The notes under the pieces are model-generated. The model was not told the DNA's origin. It saw only the letters and a list, made by a program, of their open reading frames with translations, and searched no databases. From Shewanella polaris (GTDB lineage Bacteria > Pseudomonadota > Gammaproteobacteria > Enterobacterales > Shewanellaceae): a stretch of DNA of 64,000 nt. A program made the translations under genes and the position numbers. Position 1 is the stretch's first letter. The number at the start of each line of letters is the position of its first letter. The stretch lies in NCBI RefSeq assembly GCF_006385555.1, contig NZ_CP041036.1, positions 1,178,001 to 1,242,000 on the forward strand, written 5' to 3'. Positions 17,467-27,391 of the stretch are shown here, piece after piece.

Positions 17467-18420
17467 CTAGCTTAATTTTGCTGTTAACATCACTTCTAGT
17501 TTGCCTTGGTCGATGGCAAAATTACGAATACCTTCGGCTAATTTATCAACTGCCATTGGGTCTTCATTAAACGCCCAACGAAATTGTGATTCAGTCATTG
17601 GTGTTGGCGCACTATGTGTTGCTGTAGTAGCAATCAATTTCTGACTGATTTTGACATCAGTGTTAGCCAATTCTTCTAACAATGCTGGGCCAATGGTTAG
17701 ACGATCACAACCCGCTAGCTCAATAATCTCCCCGATACTTCTGAAACTCGCGCCCATTACTACAGTGCTATAGCCATGCTGCTTATAATAGTTGTAGATT
17801 TCAGTAACTGATACCACTCCTGGATCGTTTTCTGCAGTATATTCTTGACCAGTATCTTTTTTATACCAATCTAAGATACGACCAACAAAAGGTGAAATCA
17901 GGTATACCCCCGCTTCAGCACAAGCTCTTGCTTGAGCGAAACTAAACAGTAAAGTTAGGTTACAGTTGATACCAGCTTGTTCAAGTTCTTTAGCCGCGCA
18001 TATACCTTCCCAAGTTGAAGCCAATTTAATCAGTATACGTGATTTATCAATTCCAGCTTCTTGGTACAATTTGATTAGCTTGTGGGCCTTATCAATTGAG
18101 CGTTGTTTATCAAATGATAAGCGAGCATCGACTTCAGTTGAAATTCTGCCCGGTACGAGCTTTAAAATTTCTGCACCAATATTCACAGCAAGTTTGTCAC
18201 CCGCATCTTCAATTTGTTGCTCAATATTGTTGCTTTGAGTTTTGGCCCATTCAACTGCATTCTCAATAAGGAAAGCATACTCAGGGATCTGAGAGGCTTT
18301 TAGAATAAGTGATGGATTAGTTGTAGCATCTTCTGGCTGGTAACGTTTAATCGCTTCTATGTCGCCAGTATCAGCAACTATGGTTGTGAATGATTTGAGT
18401 TGCGCGAGTGTGTTGGCCAT
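17467..18420 (-). CDS. tal: Transaldolase
   Basis: A 317-residue class I aldolase of the pentose phosphate pathway that moves a dihydroxyacetone unit between sugar phosphates. [19 protein letters not shown] and [10 protein letters not shown] give the N-terminal signature, and [12 protein letters not shown] carries the Schiff-base Lys. The C-terminal half has [11 protein letters not shown] and VMGASFRS as in E. coli TalB. AGGAAA precedes ATG 18420. It is first in the tal-pgi operon, and the promoter region upstream is about 300 bp. Confidence 0.97.
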   Translation of the reverse strand: MANTLAQLKSFTTIVADTGDIEAIKRYQPEDATTNPSLILKASQIPEYAFLIENAVEWAKTQSNNIEQQIEDAGDKLAVNIGAEILKLVPGRISTEVDARLSFDKQRSIDKAHKLIKLYQEAGIDKSRILIKLASTWEGICAAKELEQAGINCNLTLLFSFAQARACAEAGVYLISPFVGRILDWYKKDTGQEYTAENDPGVVSVTEIYNYYKQHGYSTVVMGASFRSIGEIIELAGCDRLTIGPALLEELANTDVKISQKLIATTATHSAPTPMTESQFRWAFNEDPMAVDKLAEGIRNFAIDQGKLEVMLTAKLS

Positions 18421-18663
18421 GGGAATTTCCTCTCGATAAGCAGTGAATATAGATCAATATCTTTATTAGAAGCGATTTTAGGGATTATTCCAACTTTATT
18501 TGTAAAAAAATTACGAAAAAAGCGGTTATTTTTACTTATTTAACGCCATTATTGTTGCTAAAAAGACAGAATAGATTAATGAAGTAGAAAGTGACTTGCA
18601 ATATTATGTCCGCAAGGTCAATGACAGTCGCATTTAGATTCAGTTTAGGTTGTTCTGAAAATA

Positions 18664-18690
18664 AAAAAGCCGCTGCAAGCAGCGACTTTT
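18664..18690 (-). terminator. Terminator of the OmpA-like gene
   Basis: On the - strand AAAAGTCGCTGC / GCAGCGGCTTTTTT forms the stem, 26 bp after the stop. Confidence 0.8.
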
Positions 18691-18715
18691 AAAGTGTAGC
18701 GTATTATTGTGACAA

Positions 18716-19843
18716 TTAACGCATTACAGGACGTTTTTCAGTACCAGTAACGATTGCTTCAATACGACGGTTAACGCGGTTAGCTTCAGCTGAGCTACCT
18801 TGCATAACTGGTTTAGTTATACCGTAACCAACAGAATTGATACGGCTCATGCTAATGCCGTACTTTTTGTTTAGTGAATTTGCAACAGCTACCGCACGAC
18901 GCTCAGAAAGCTTCATGTTGTATGCCGCTTTACCTACGTTAGACGCATGGCCTTGAATAGATACAGTGTGTTGCGGGTATTTATTTAAATGATCAGCAAG
19001 TTTTTCTAAATCAGCAAATGAACCAGAACGGATATCAGCTGAATCATTAGCAAATAAAATACCACCTAAGTCATACTTAGTTGTAACGTTTTCATAAACA
19101 GTACAACCAGTCGCATCAACTTTATGAGTTGATGGAGTGTCTAGACATTTGTCTATGTTGTTTGTTACGCCATCTTTGTCATCATCACCAAGAGCAACAA
19201 CAACTGGTGCAACAACTGGAGCGGCAACAGGAGCTGGAGTACTAGCACCAAAACGGTAGCTTAGTTCAAGGCCCCAATAATTGCTTTCCATTGAAAGCGT
19301 GTCCCACTTTTCTTCGTCAAGATTTTCATAACGACGATATTTAGCTTGTAACTTTAAATTATCGGTAAAGTTATAGCCAACACCTGCACCAAGGTATGGT
19401 GCAATACCGCTATCACTGTAATATTCAGTGTTGTATTCTTTTTTGTTCGAGATTAGGTAGTTAAATGCACCAGCTTCAGCCGATAAACTCCACTTGTCTG
19501 CAAGAGGGTAAAAACCAACAAAACCTAATGCAACGCCACGAGCGCCAACATCATTGCGTTTGTCAGAATAATCAGTCCATTCAGCACGGCCAAGGTCACG
19601 ATAACCTAATTCAATACCAACATATTCGTTAAATAAATAACCACCAAATACGTCCCAAGCATATGGATCATCTTCACCACAAACTTTCATGGTTTTTTGG
19701 TCGCAATTTGGTTCATAGTTATTGACGCCTAAACCAGCACCAACATACCAAGGTGTTAGTTCTTCTGCAGCAGAAGCAGCAAAAGGCAACATAGATGTGA
19801 GTAATACTACTTTTAATGTGTTCTTCATCATATTTAAGTCCAT
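18716..19843 (-). CDS. OmpA-family outer membrane porin with TSP3 linker
   Basis: An outer-membrane protein of about 375 residues. After a signal peptide (MKNTLKVVLLTSMLPFAASA, cleaved before AEELTPW), residues to about 200 form an eight-stranded beta-barrel with alternating hydrophobic strands such as WYVGAGLGVNNYE. A Pro/Ala hinge and one calcium-binding thrombospondin-3 type repeat (DDDKDGVTNNIDKC) follow. The OmpA C-terminal peptidoglycan domain contains ILFANDSADIR and NRVNRRIEAIVTG. ATG 19843 has GGAG 10 bp upstream; ATGs at 19831 and 19828 are also possible. An in-frame extension to 19870 is less likely. It probably anchors the outer membrane to the cell wall. Confidence 0.9.
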   Translation of the reverse strand: MDLNMMKNTLKVVLLTSMLPFAASAAEELTPWYVGAGLGVNNYEPNCDQKTMKVCGEDDPYAWDVFGGYLFNEYVGIELGYRDLGRAEWTDYSDKRNDVGARGVALGFVGFYPLADKWSLSAEAGAFNYLISNKKEYNTEYYSDSGIAPYLGAGVGYNFTDNLKLQAKYRRYENLDEEKWDTLSMESNYWGLELSYRFGASTPAPVAAPVVAPVVVALGDDDKDGVTNNIDKCLDTPSTHKVDATGCTVYENVTTKYDLGGILFANDSADIRSGSFADLEKLADHLNKYPQHTVSIQGHASNVGKAAYNMKLSERRAVAVANSLNKKYGISMSRINSVGYGITKPVMQGSSAEANRVNRRIEAIVTGTEKRPVMR

Positions 19844-20224
19844 TGTTATTTTACTCCACCATTTATGCATGTAACGGAGTTGTTATAGTCATGCATTGCT
19901 GACACTTAATGTGGTGTTCCTTTGTATTTTAGCCAGCGGCGCAATTATGGTCGGTAATTAGATGTTTTTCCATAGTAAAAAGATTAATTTTTAGTAATGG
20001 TCAATAAAATGTCATCGTTAAAAAGTTGGCGTTAATTAAGAAAATCTAATTAAAACATGGCGTAAACATTGTTTTTTGAATTTAAAATAAATGGTCGGAA
20101 ATTGTGAATATAATCTTTATATTTAACAAGTTAGTGAGATATAGCCTAAAGATGCAACATTTTGAGCGGGTTAAAACAAAAAATACGCCCTAAAGGCGTA
20201 TTTTTGTTAATAAAATGTATCTAG
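19844..20224. other. Intergenic region between phosphoketolase and OmpA-like genes
   Basis: AT-rich and without a visible gene. It holds the promoter region of the OmpA-like gene and, at 20178-20206, the phosphoketolase terminator. Confidence 0.6.
20178..20206 (-). terminator. Phosphoketolase terminator
   Basis: AAATACGCC / GGCGTATTT with T tracts on both sides, about 20 bp after the stop. Confidence 0.85.
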
Positions 20225-22591
20225 TTAACGAGTCCATACCCAGTTTTCGATTTCTTCTGGATCCACACCGTGTGCTTTTATGTAGTTTTTATGGTCAACC
20301 AAGCGTTGCAGCATGTCGGTGGTGATAGTCACATGTTGTGATTCATCAATAACGCCTTGTTGGAATAACTTGTATGCCATATCGATAACTAGATGGTAGC
20401 GAGAAGTACCGTTACGTACACCCATATCAAATGGTGTAGTCGTTGAACCTTCTTCTTCATAACCTTTAATACGGAAGCGACGGTTACCTTTATAATCAAA
20501 TACCAGTTTTTTGATAGTATTTGGGTAACCATGGTAGTTAAATACAACACCTTTATCTTCAGTGAAGACTTCATCCATCATCCAAGGCTTGCTTTGGAAC
20601 TTAATACTACCTAAGCCGTCACTGTGAAGTTCAGATACGCTCACAAAACGAATACGTACTCTAGGTAAAATTTCACGAATTAGTACTAATGAAGCCATAC
20701 ATTCTTGAGTGGCGTAATCACCACAACCTGCAAGTACTACGTCTGGATTTTCGTCAGAAGCAAAATCCCATATCATTACACCATCTTTACTTTGCTTACG
20801 GGCTTCATCTAATGATAACCATTGTGGCAATGATTTTTTACCGGCAACGATGATATTAAGTTTATCTCGGTCAGCATAAGCTCGTTCAGTATAAACCAAG
20901 GTGCTGTTAGCATCTGCAGGTAAATAAGCTGAAATAATGTCTGGGTGTTTTTCTAACATTGCGCCTAAGAAAGACGGATTCTGATGAGAATAGCCGTTGT
21001 GATCTTGACGCTCTAATAGTGATGACAACACAATGTTACATGCAGGAATTGGCTTACGGAAATGAATCCCTTGACTTGCATGAACGTATTTACAGTATTG
21101 ATCAGCCATTGAGGACACTACCTGTGAGAACGATTCGTAGGTAGGGAACATGCCATGTCGGCCTGTTACTGTGTAGCCGTGTAACATACCAAATAACAAG
21201 TTTTCAGATAACAGTTCAATAACACGGCCATCACGAGACATATCTTGGTCCCAGCTTTCGATTGGCCATTGCCATGCGCGGTCAGTTTCTTCAAACACTG
21301 CTTGTAGCTGGTTAGAATAAGTTTCATCCGGGCTGAAAATACGTAGATTACGTTGATCACGGTTTAGTTTGAATGCATCACGCATCCATTCACCCATTTT
21401 CAACATCGAGAAACCACGTTGGCCACGATGTGTTTCAGAACCATAACCTAATTTACTTAAGTCTGGGTTTGCTAAAGCACGAACCACTTCTCCGCCGTAG
21501 CTTAGGCGTTGACGACCACAACATAAATCTTTTGGTGGCATTAATGATAAAATGTCTTTATCAAATACAAGTTCGCCACTTTCAGTTGTTTGTACTAGTT
21601 CATCGAATTTATAGCTTGCTAACCATTTATCAAGTGCTTCAAGGTGGCCCTTATCTTTAGCACAATTGCTTACTATAACCTGATGAGACTCACAGTTACC
21701 GGCTAGTTTTTTACCATCATATTCAGCGGTACCAGTCCAACCTTTGGCTGTTCTCATTAAGATAACAGGCCAGCGAGGCTTGACGACATCTTCGCCAGAA
21801 CGAGCACGGCGTTGAATATCGTTAATCATGTCATATGACAAGTCCATTGCAGCGGTCATTTGTTCAAAAATATCGGTTTCCATTTCATCATCAACGATGA
21901 TTGGGTGATAACCAAGACCACGGAACTCTAAATCCAGTTCTTCATGACTCATACGTCCCATACGGGTAGGGCCAGAAATTTTGTAACCGTTAATATGTAC
22001 TATTGGTAACACAGCACCGTTGTTATTAGGTGAGACTAAACGGTTTGCATACCAAGATGCAGCTAATGGACCTGTTTCAGCTTCACCGTCGCCAATTAAG
22101 CAGGCAGCAATAAGATTTGGATTATCAAGTACAGAACCCCATGCTACAGACAGTGAATAACCTAGCTCACCACCTTCTAATATTTGACCGGGCGCTTCTG
22201 GGTTTGCATGTGATGGATAGCCATAAGCCGCTGAGAATTTCTTACATATATCTTCAATACCAGTTTCTGTATAAGGAATAGTTTCTGGGTAAAAATGGCT
22301 TAACGAGCCTTCAACAAATAAGTTAGCTTGCACGGCAGGGAAACCATGACCAGGGCCTACAAGGTAAATAAATTCACGCTTATGTTTAACGATTAGACGG
22401 TTAATGTTTGCGTAGACAAAGTTAATTCCAGGACAAGTCCCCCAATGACCTAGTAGGCGAGGCTTGATATCAGTATGTTGTAAAGGGCGCTTGTAAAGTA
22501 CGTTTTGCTTGAGATAAATCTGCGATGTCGCAAGGAAATTCGTAGCTCTTACGTATTTTTTTAGCGCGATTATTTCATTTGAATTAGTCAT
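20225..22591 (-). CDS. xfp: Xylulose-5-phosphate / fructose-6-phosphate phosphoketolase
   Basis: A 788-residue thiamine diphosphate enzyme that splits xylulose 5-phosphate (and usually fructose 6-phosphate) with phosphate into acetyl phosphate plus glyceraldehyde or erythrose phosphate. Signatures are LLGHWGTCPGINFVYAN, LVGPGHGFPAV, the ThDP motif GDGEAETGPLAASW and SHQNPSFLG. The length is normal. It is transcribed alone, with its own terminator and a TGTAA/TTACA inverted repeat 61 bp upstream. No acetate kinase or phosphotransacetylase gene is nearby, so acetyl phosphate must be used by genes elsewhere (inference). Confidence 0.95.
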   Translation of the reverse strand: MTNSNEIIALKKYVRATNFLATSQIYLKQNVLYKRPLQHTDIKPRLLGHWGTCPGINFVYANINRLIVKHKREFIYLVGPGHGFPAVQANLFVEGSLSHFYPETIPYTETGIEDICKKFSAAYGYPSHANPEAPGQILEGGELGYSLSVAWGSVLDNPNLIAACLIGDGEAETGPLAASWYANRLVSPNNNGAVLPIVHINGYKISGPTRMGRMSHEELDLEFRGLGYHPIIVDDEMETDIFEQMTAAMDLSYDMINDIQRRARSGEDVVKPRWPVILMRTAKGWTGTAEYDGKKLAGNCESHQVIVSNCAKDKGHLEALDKWLASYKFDELVQTTESGELVFDKDILSLMPPKDLCCGRQRLSYGGEVVRALANPDLSKLGYGSETHRGQRGFSMLKMGEWMRDAFKLNRDQRNLRIFSPDETYSNQLQAVFEETDRAWQWPIESWDQDMSRDGRVIELLSENLLFGMLHGYTVTGRHGMFPTYESFSQVVSSMADQYCKYVHASQGIHFRKPIPACNIVLSSLLERQDHNGYSHQNPSFLGAMLEKHPDIISAYLPADANSTLVYTERAYADRDKLNIIVAGKKSLPQWLSLDEARKQSKDGVMIWDFASDENPDVVLAGCGDYATQECMASLVLIREILPRVRIRFVSVSELHSDGLGSIKFQSKPWMMDEVFTEDKGVVFNYHGYPNTIKKLVFDYKGNRRFRIKGYEEEGSTTTPFDMGVRNGTSRYHLVIDMAYKLFQQGVIDESQHVTITTDMLQRLVDHKNYIKAHGVDPEEIENWVWTR

Positions 22592-22651
22592 TATGACCTC
22601 GGTTTAAAGTAAAAATAATAATTAATTAACTTTCTTTGAGAACACAGTATC

Positions 22652-22666
22652 TGTAATTTTGTTACA
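22652..22666. promoter_or_regulatory. Inverted repeat upstream of xfp (candidate operator)
   Basis: TGTAATTTTGTTACA has perfect 5-bp arms with a 5-bp centre, 61 bp before the xfp start. The binding protein is unknown. Confidence 0.35.
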
Positions 22667-22852
22667 ATAATGTGGCCTTTATCTAATTTTTGATCAATGC
22701 TTTTTCATTGAAATAGCATTTCTGGTCCATTAATCAGTAATTGATTGAAACTTAATAACGATTTACAATGATTTTAAAAATAGATTGTCAACATCAAATT
22801 GGTAAAGCGTGATTTGTGTCGCTTATGGTTTTCTGTTTAATTTGTGTTACTT

Positions 22853-22871
22853 CAAAGTATTATTTACTTTG
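22853..22871. promoter_or_regulatory. Inverted repeat in divergent promoter region
   Basis: CAAAGTA and TACTTTG are perfect 7-bp arms around TTATT, about 255 bp before the symporter start. It could be an operator for either divergent gene. Confidence 0.35.
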
Positions 22872-23125
22872 ATAATGTCTATCGTTGTTAATGTAACTTA
22901 CGTATTCACTGTTATTACCCATCAATACCTATTAATCCACGGCCATTACCTTTTATAATGGCGACTTTACGCAAATACCTTTGTATTCGTATTACAGTTT
23001 GAAATATAGCAGCTTGCACATGAAGTGCTTGGTCTGTTACTTATGTGATTTATATTCAGCGCAATGGCTTAATAGCAGTGGCTTGATAAAAAATAATAAC
23101 CTATTAATAGGGAAGATTAGTCAAT

Positions 23126-24568
23126 ATGGCGATGTTAGAAACGATTATTAATTTTATGAATAGCTTGCTTTGGGGCAAGTTATTAGTTTATGGGCTGGTA
23201 GGAGCAGGATTGTTTTTTACCATTCGTCTCGGCTTCATTCAAATCACCCATTTTGTTCATGGCATTAAAGTATTGGCAATTAGCCGTCGGCCAGGTAAAC
23301 ATGGGTTATCATCCTTTCAAGTTTTTTGTACCAGTATGGCAGCACGTGTAGGTGCGGGTAACATGGCCGGTGTCGCTGTTGCTATTGGTGCAGCAGGACC
23401 TGGTGCAGTGTTTTGGATGTGGGCGATTGCGGTGCTTGGTATGGCTACCGCAATGATTGAGTCAACACTTGCCCAGGTTTATAAAGTCAAAGATGGTGAT
23501 GGCCAGTATCGTGGTGGACCTGCATATTATATGGAGAAAGGCCTTGGTCAGCGTTGGATGGGGGTGGTTTTTTCCTTATTGTTAATTTTAGCATTTGGCC
23601 TGGTATTTAATGCTGTTCAAGCTAACACCATTACAGGTGCAATGACTCAAGTGTTTGGTTTTGAGCCTGTTTACGTTGGAATTGGTATTGTTATTTGCAG
23701 TGCATTTGTGATTGTTGGAGGCCTTAAGAAGGTTGCGAAAGTATCTGAGCTCATCGTGCCTATTATGGCAATTGCTTATATTGCTATTGCCTTTGTTGTA
23801 GTGGCAATGAATATTGAAAAATTACCCGATATCTTTATGTTGGTTATTAATAGTGCATTTGGCTGGCAAGAAGCTGCTGCTGGTGGTGTGGCTTACAGTG
23901 TTGCCCAAGCAATGCAAGCTGGTATTGCTAGAGGATTGTTTTCAAATGAAGCGGGCATGGGCAGTGCCGCTAACGTAGCCGCAAGTGCATCACCAAACCC
24001 TAATCACCCTGCCTCTCAAGGGTTTGTGCAGATGATGGGGGTGTTTGTTGATACTATTGTTATTTGTACTGCAACGGCAGCCATTATTTTATTATCTGGT
24101 GATGCGGCATCTAGCTCTGATGGTATTGCTAAAACCATTAGTGCACTGACTAGCCATGTTGGCGATTGGGGCGGGGCATTTATTGCTTTTGCTATTTTAC
24201 TTTTCTGTTTTACTTCTATTATTGCCAATTATTCTTATGCAGAAACAAATGTAATGTTCTTAACGGGTAATAGTAAAAAAGCCCTACCGATATTTCGTGT
24301 GGTAGTTTTAGGTATGGTGATGTTTGGCTCTCTGGCTAAAATTAGTTTGGTATGGGATTTAGCCGATGTATCAATGGGATTAATGGCCATCGTAAATATT
24401 GTTGCACTGTTGCTGTTGTCTAGTCTCGCGATTCGAGTCATTAATGACTATCGTGAACAAATTGATGCGGGGATCGATCCCGTTTTTGATACCAGTAAGT
24501 TTCCTGAACTAGCAGAACAACTAGAAGAAAAAATTTGGCCTAATTCTGAAGAGGTGGCCGAAAAATAA
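23126..24568 (+). CDS. Alanine/glycine:cation symporter (AGCS family)
   Basis: A 480-residue inner-membrane transporter that imports alanine or glycine with sodium. About 10-11 hydrophobic segments cover residues 15-445. Family blocks include RLGFIQITHF, AARVGAGNMAGVAVAIGAAG (here its GAGNMAGVA core) and GLFSNEAGMGSAANVAA, followed by HPASQGFVQMMGVFVDT. GGAAG lies 10 bp before ATG 23126; an ATG two codons later is an alternative. It is monocistronic, with a terminator 22 bp after the stop. Substrate choice between Ala and Gly cannot be read from sequence. Confidence 0.93.
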   Translation: MAMLETIINFMNSLLWGKLLVYGLVGAGLFFTIRLGFIQITHFVHGIKVLAISRRPGKHGLSSFQVFCTSMAARVGAGNMAGVAVAIGAAGPGAVFWMWAIAVLGMATAMIESTLAQVYKVKDGDGQYRGGPAYYMEKGLGQRWMGVVFSLLLILAFGLVFNAVQANTITGAMTQVFGFEPVYVGIGIVICSAFVIVGGLKKVAKVSELIVPIMAIAYIAIAFVVVAMNIEKLPDIFMLVINSAFGWQEAAAGGVAYSVAQAMQAGIARGLFSNEAGMGSAANVAASASPNPNHPASQGFVQMMGVFVDTIVICTATAAIILLSGDAASSSDGIAKTISALTSHVGDWGGAFIAFAILLFCFTSIIANYSYAETNVMFLTGNSKKALPIFRVVVLGMVMFGSLAKISLVWDLADVSMGLMAIVNIVALLLLSSLAIRVINDYREQIDAGIDPVFDTSKFPELAEQLEEKIWPNSEEVAEK

Positions 24569-24590
24569 TATTTACCTATTAAGGTAATCG

Positions 24591-24622
24591 AAAAAACCAT
24601 GCTACTACAGCATGGTTTTTTT
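24591..24622 (+). terminator. Symporter gene terminator
   Basis: AAAAAACCATGCT / AGCATGGTTTTTTT with a short loop. Confidence 0.88.
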
Positions 24623-24669
24623 ATATCAGTTCAGTATGATGACATTATGATTTTATCCGGAGCGTACTT

Positions 24670-25446
24670 ATGCTGGTTTTAGTTTCACCTGCGAAAACAT
24701 TAGATTTCGAAAATCCACCTATCATTAATACCCATACTCAACCGTGTTTACTTAAACAAAGCCAAACATTGATTGATGTATGCCGTGAATTAACACCAAT
24801 GGATATTGCCAGTTTAATGAAAGTAAGCGATAAAATTGCCGGACTAAATGCTGCGCGTTTTGCTGACTGGCAACCACCGTTTACCCTTGATAATGCCAAA
24901 CAGGCTATTTTCGCGTTTCGAGGCGATGTGTACACAGGATTTGATGTCGATCATTTATCTGAATCGCAAATGGCTTCTAGTCAAAAGCATCTGCGGATTT
25001 TATCTGGTTTGTACGGTTTACTTAAACCGTTAGATTTGATTCAACCGTATCGGTTAGAAATGGGCACTAAGCTAGCAAACCCACAGGGAAGCAACTTATA
25101 TGCTTTTTGGGGCGATACTATCACTGCTGAAGTGAATAAGGCATTGAAAGAGCAGGGCGACGATATTATTGTTAATTTAGCATCGAATGAATACTTTAAA
25201 TCAGTCAAGGTTAAGCAGCTTGAAGGGCAGTTGATTACGCCAGTGTTTAAAGATTGTAAAAATGGCCAATTTAAAGTGATTAGCTTTTACGCCAAAAAAG
25301 CCCGTGGATTGATGGCTCGTTATATCGTTGACACTAAACCTACGACAGTAGAACAATTAACTAAATTTGATCTCGACGGTTATTATTACAGCGAAGTGCA
25401 ATCGACGCCTGCAGACCCCGTGTTTTTGCGCAATGAACAAAAATAG
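24670..25446 (+). CDS. yaaA: Peroxide stress protein YaaA (DUF328)
   Basis: A 258-residue cytoplasmic protein. [14 protein letters not shown] at the N-terminus, [34 protein letters not shown] (core [17 protein letters not shown]) and the C-terminal [14 protein letters not shown] are family hallmarks. In E. coli, YaaA belongs to the OxyR response and limits free iron and oxidative DNA damage; it also binds DNA. GGAG lies 7-8 bp before the ATG. It is transcribed alone. A MITE-like element begins 8 bp after its stop, exactly as behind tyrA. Confidence 0.94.
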   Translation: MLVLVSPAKTLDFENPPIINTHTQPCLLKQSQTLIDVCRELTPMDIASLMKVSDKIAGLNAARFADWQPPFTLDNAKQAIFAFRGDVYTGFDVDHLSESQMASSQKHLRILSGLYGLLKPLDLIQPYRLEMGTKLANPQGSNLYAFWGDTITAEVNKALKEQGDDIIVNLASNEYFKSVKVKQLEGQLITPVFKDCKNGQFKVISFYAKKARGLMARYIVDTKPTTVEQLTKFDLDGYYYSEVQSTPADPVFLRNEQK

Positions 25447-25454
25447 CTTATTTT

Positions 25455-25718
25455 AGGGCCTGTTGATCTTTCAAGGTTGTTTTTGCAGCGAATTGTTGGT
25501 CATTGTACAAGGCAGAGACTTTGTGGTGTAGTTATTCTACATAAAAAGTCGATAACGCAGTAAAAATGACCAACAAACGCTGCCCGAAGGGTTCGGCTAA
25601 AAACGTTTTACTCTTTGTTGAGCGAATTTAGCTTAGATTGCTAGGCAGCAATCCGCTCGCCTCGATTAAAACGTTTTTATCTCGAACAAAATTCAACCTG
25701 CAAAGATCAACAGACCCT
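25455..25718. repeat. MITE-like repeat, family 1, copy B
   Basis: A 264-bp copy of the element at 2111-2375, about 98 percent identical and in the same orientation. The ends are the same TA-flanked inverted repeats, and the internal arms TTGTTGGTCATT and AATGACCAACAA are kept. It begins 8 bp after the yaaA stop. Confidence 0.85.
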
Positions 25719-25757
25719 AATCTTTACGATAAGAATAATCAGTTTTTGCTGACCAAT

Positions 25758-25785
25758 AAAAAAGCCCTTAAATAAGGGCTTTTTT
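25758..25785. terminator. Intrinsic terminator after M28 peptidase gene
   Basis: AAAAAAGCCCTTA / TAAGGGCTTTTTT. It can act on the - strand peptidase gene and on + strand read-through from yaaA. Confidence 0.88.
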
Positions 25786-25812
25786 AGTTTGAACTCGAAC
25801 GAGTTAAACTGG

Positions 25813-27258
25813 CTAGTGCTGACCTTTTTTCTTAGTGACGGGTCTTAAATCAATTTCAGATTGCGCCATCATATAAGCAAATTGAACATAAGCTGCTGCA
25901 CTTTGTGCCAACTTTTTAGGATCAATTTTATCCAAAGTATCATTTGGGGTGTGGTGATAATCAAAGTAATCTGTACCATCTTGATTTAACGATGCAACAG
26001 GTACGCCCAATGCTGGCAGTATCGACACATCAGGTCCACCTGAGGCTTGATTGTTGCCTAATTCAACCCCGTTTAATGTCATAGCAGAGTGTTGTTGCTT
26101 AACTTGCTCAAAAGTGGCGGGATTAACATTAAAGTCAATTTTATAAACCGGTCCTGCGCCAAAATCAGATTCCGCTGCAATATAATGCTTATCTAACTCA
26201 TCAGCATGTTGTGCTGCATAGGCTTTACCACCCACTAATCCCACTTCTTCAGCCGCGTATAATACGACTCTTATGGTGCGTGCAGGCTTTTGTGGTAAAT
26301 CTTGAATAAGTTTAGCTGCGGTGGTCACAATGGCGACACCTGCACCGTCGTCAATCGCACCAGTGCCTTCATCCCATGAATCAAGGTGAGCGCCTATAAG
26401 GACTATTTCATCAGGTTTGCTGCTTCCCGTGACTTCAGCAATAACATTATAAGAGGTGGCAATACCAAGGCTTTCTGAGGTCATATTTAATGATAAGGTG
26501 ATATTTGGATCGCGTTTTAGCATTGCATTAATTAAATCGGCATCTGGATTTGACATAGCCGCCGCAGGAATTTTAGGCGTGCCTTCTTCATAACGCATCA
26601 TACCTGTGTGAGCCATTCGGTCATGATCGGTACCAATAGAACGGATAACAATAGCAACAGCACCTTTTTGAGCTGCGGCTATAGCGCCTCGAGAGCGTCC
26701 ACTAACGGCTTCTCCATAACCTTTACCCGTAATGTGTCGCTCGGTTTTATGGTCGATAAAGACTATTTTTCCTTCAATACGGCCTGGGGATGCATTGGAC
26801 AACTCTTCTAAACTATCAAAGCGAACAATTGGCGCTTGAATACCCTTAGCCGGTGTACCAATGCTGCCACCTAGTGCGGTAATGACAAGTGGTTGTTCAT
26901 AAGGGGACACGATACTTGCGTGAGCATGTCCTCTAGACCAAGCTGGAACTTGAACCGACTCTTTGTAGACTTTATCAAAACCGAGCAACCACAGTTTTTC
27001 CATGGCCCATTCAACGGCGATAATATCTTTATCTGTACCTGTTAAACGCGGACCGACTTCAACCGTAAGTGACTCAACAATGTCATAACTCAAACTTGAT
27101 GATAAAGCCTGCTTGGCTAATTGTTGGCTAATTTTGGCATCATCTGAATGATTGATCTCTAAATTGGTTGTATTCGATTGGGTGGAACCTGTGGTTTGAC
27201 AACCCATTAATGCGGCAAATATCGCTCCTACCAGCGTCACTCTTTGATATTTTTTCAT
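25813..27258 (-). CDS. M28-family zinc aminopeptidase, lipoprotein with PA domain
   Basis: A 481-residue exported metallopeptidase. The N-terminus has a lipoprotein signal with lipobox LMGC at about residues 17-20, so it is probably anchored in a membrane facing the periplasm. A PA (protease-associated) domain covers about 125-240. The M28 catalytic part follows: GAHLDSWDEGTGAIDDGAG gives two zinc ligands and the catalytic Asp, AAEEVGLVGG the catalytic Glu pair, ESDFGAG a further ligand, and HHTPNDTLDKI the last His. It likely trims amino-terminal residues from peptides taken up as food. It is monocistronic. Confidence 0.9.
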   Translation of the reverse strand: MKKYQRVTLVGAIFAALMGCQTTGSTQSNTTNLEINHSDDAKISQQLAKQALSSSLSYDIVESLTVEVGPRLTGTDKDIIAVEWAMEKLWLLGFDKVYKESVQVPAWSRGHAHASIVSPYEQPLVITALGGSIGTPAKGIQAPIVRFDSLEELSNASPGRIEGKIVFIDHKTERHITGKGYGEAVSGRSRGAIAAAQKGAVAIVIRSIGTDHDRMAHTGMMRYEEGTPKIPAAAMSNPDADLINAMLKRDPNITLSLNMTSESLGIATSYNVIAEVTGSSKPDEIVLIGAHLDSWDEGTGAIDDGAGVAIVTTAAKLIQDLPQKPARTIRVVLYAAEEVGLVGGKAYAAQHADELDKHYIAAESDFGAGPVYKIDFNVNPATFEQVKQQHSAMTLNGVELGNNQASGGPDVSILPALGVPVASLNQDGTDYFDYHHTPNDTLDKIDPKKLAQSAAAYVQFAYMMAQSEIDLRPVTKKKGQH

Positions 27259-27391
27259 GAGTTTCCTTTGATTATTTTAGCTATGTCTCATTTTTCACAA
27301 CAATCTACCAAAAAGTGTGCTTTATGTCCCGACTCAATTTGTAAGGGAACGCTATATTAGGGCGGGGTTAGATGAGGAGAAAGAGCGCGTG

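Larger units (their letters stand above)
22592..23125. other. Divergent promoter region of phosphoketolase and alanine symporter genes
   Basis: A 534-bp AT-rich spacer without a visible gene. It has three short inverted repeats: 22652-22666, 22853-22871, and GCCATTA/TAATGGC at 22942-22962. I looked for a glycine riboswitch ahead of the symporter and saw none of its conserved helices. Confidence 0.6.

Noticed and set aside
22592..23125. Glycine riboswitch ahead of the alanine/glycine symporter
   Set aside because: Such switches precede related symporters in Vibrio, but none of the conserved helix sequences is present.
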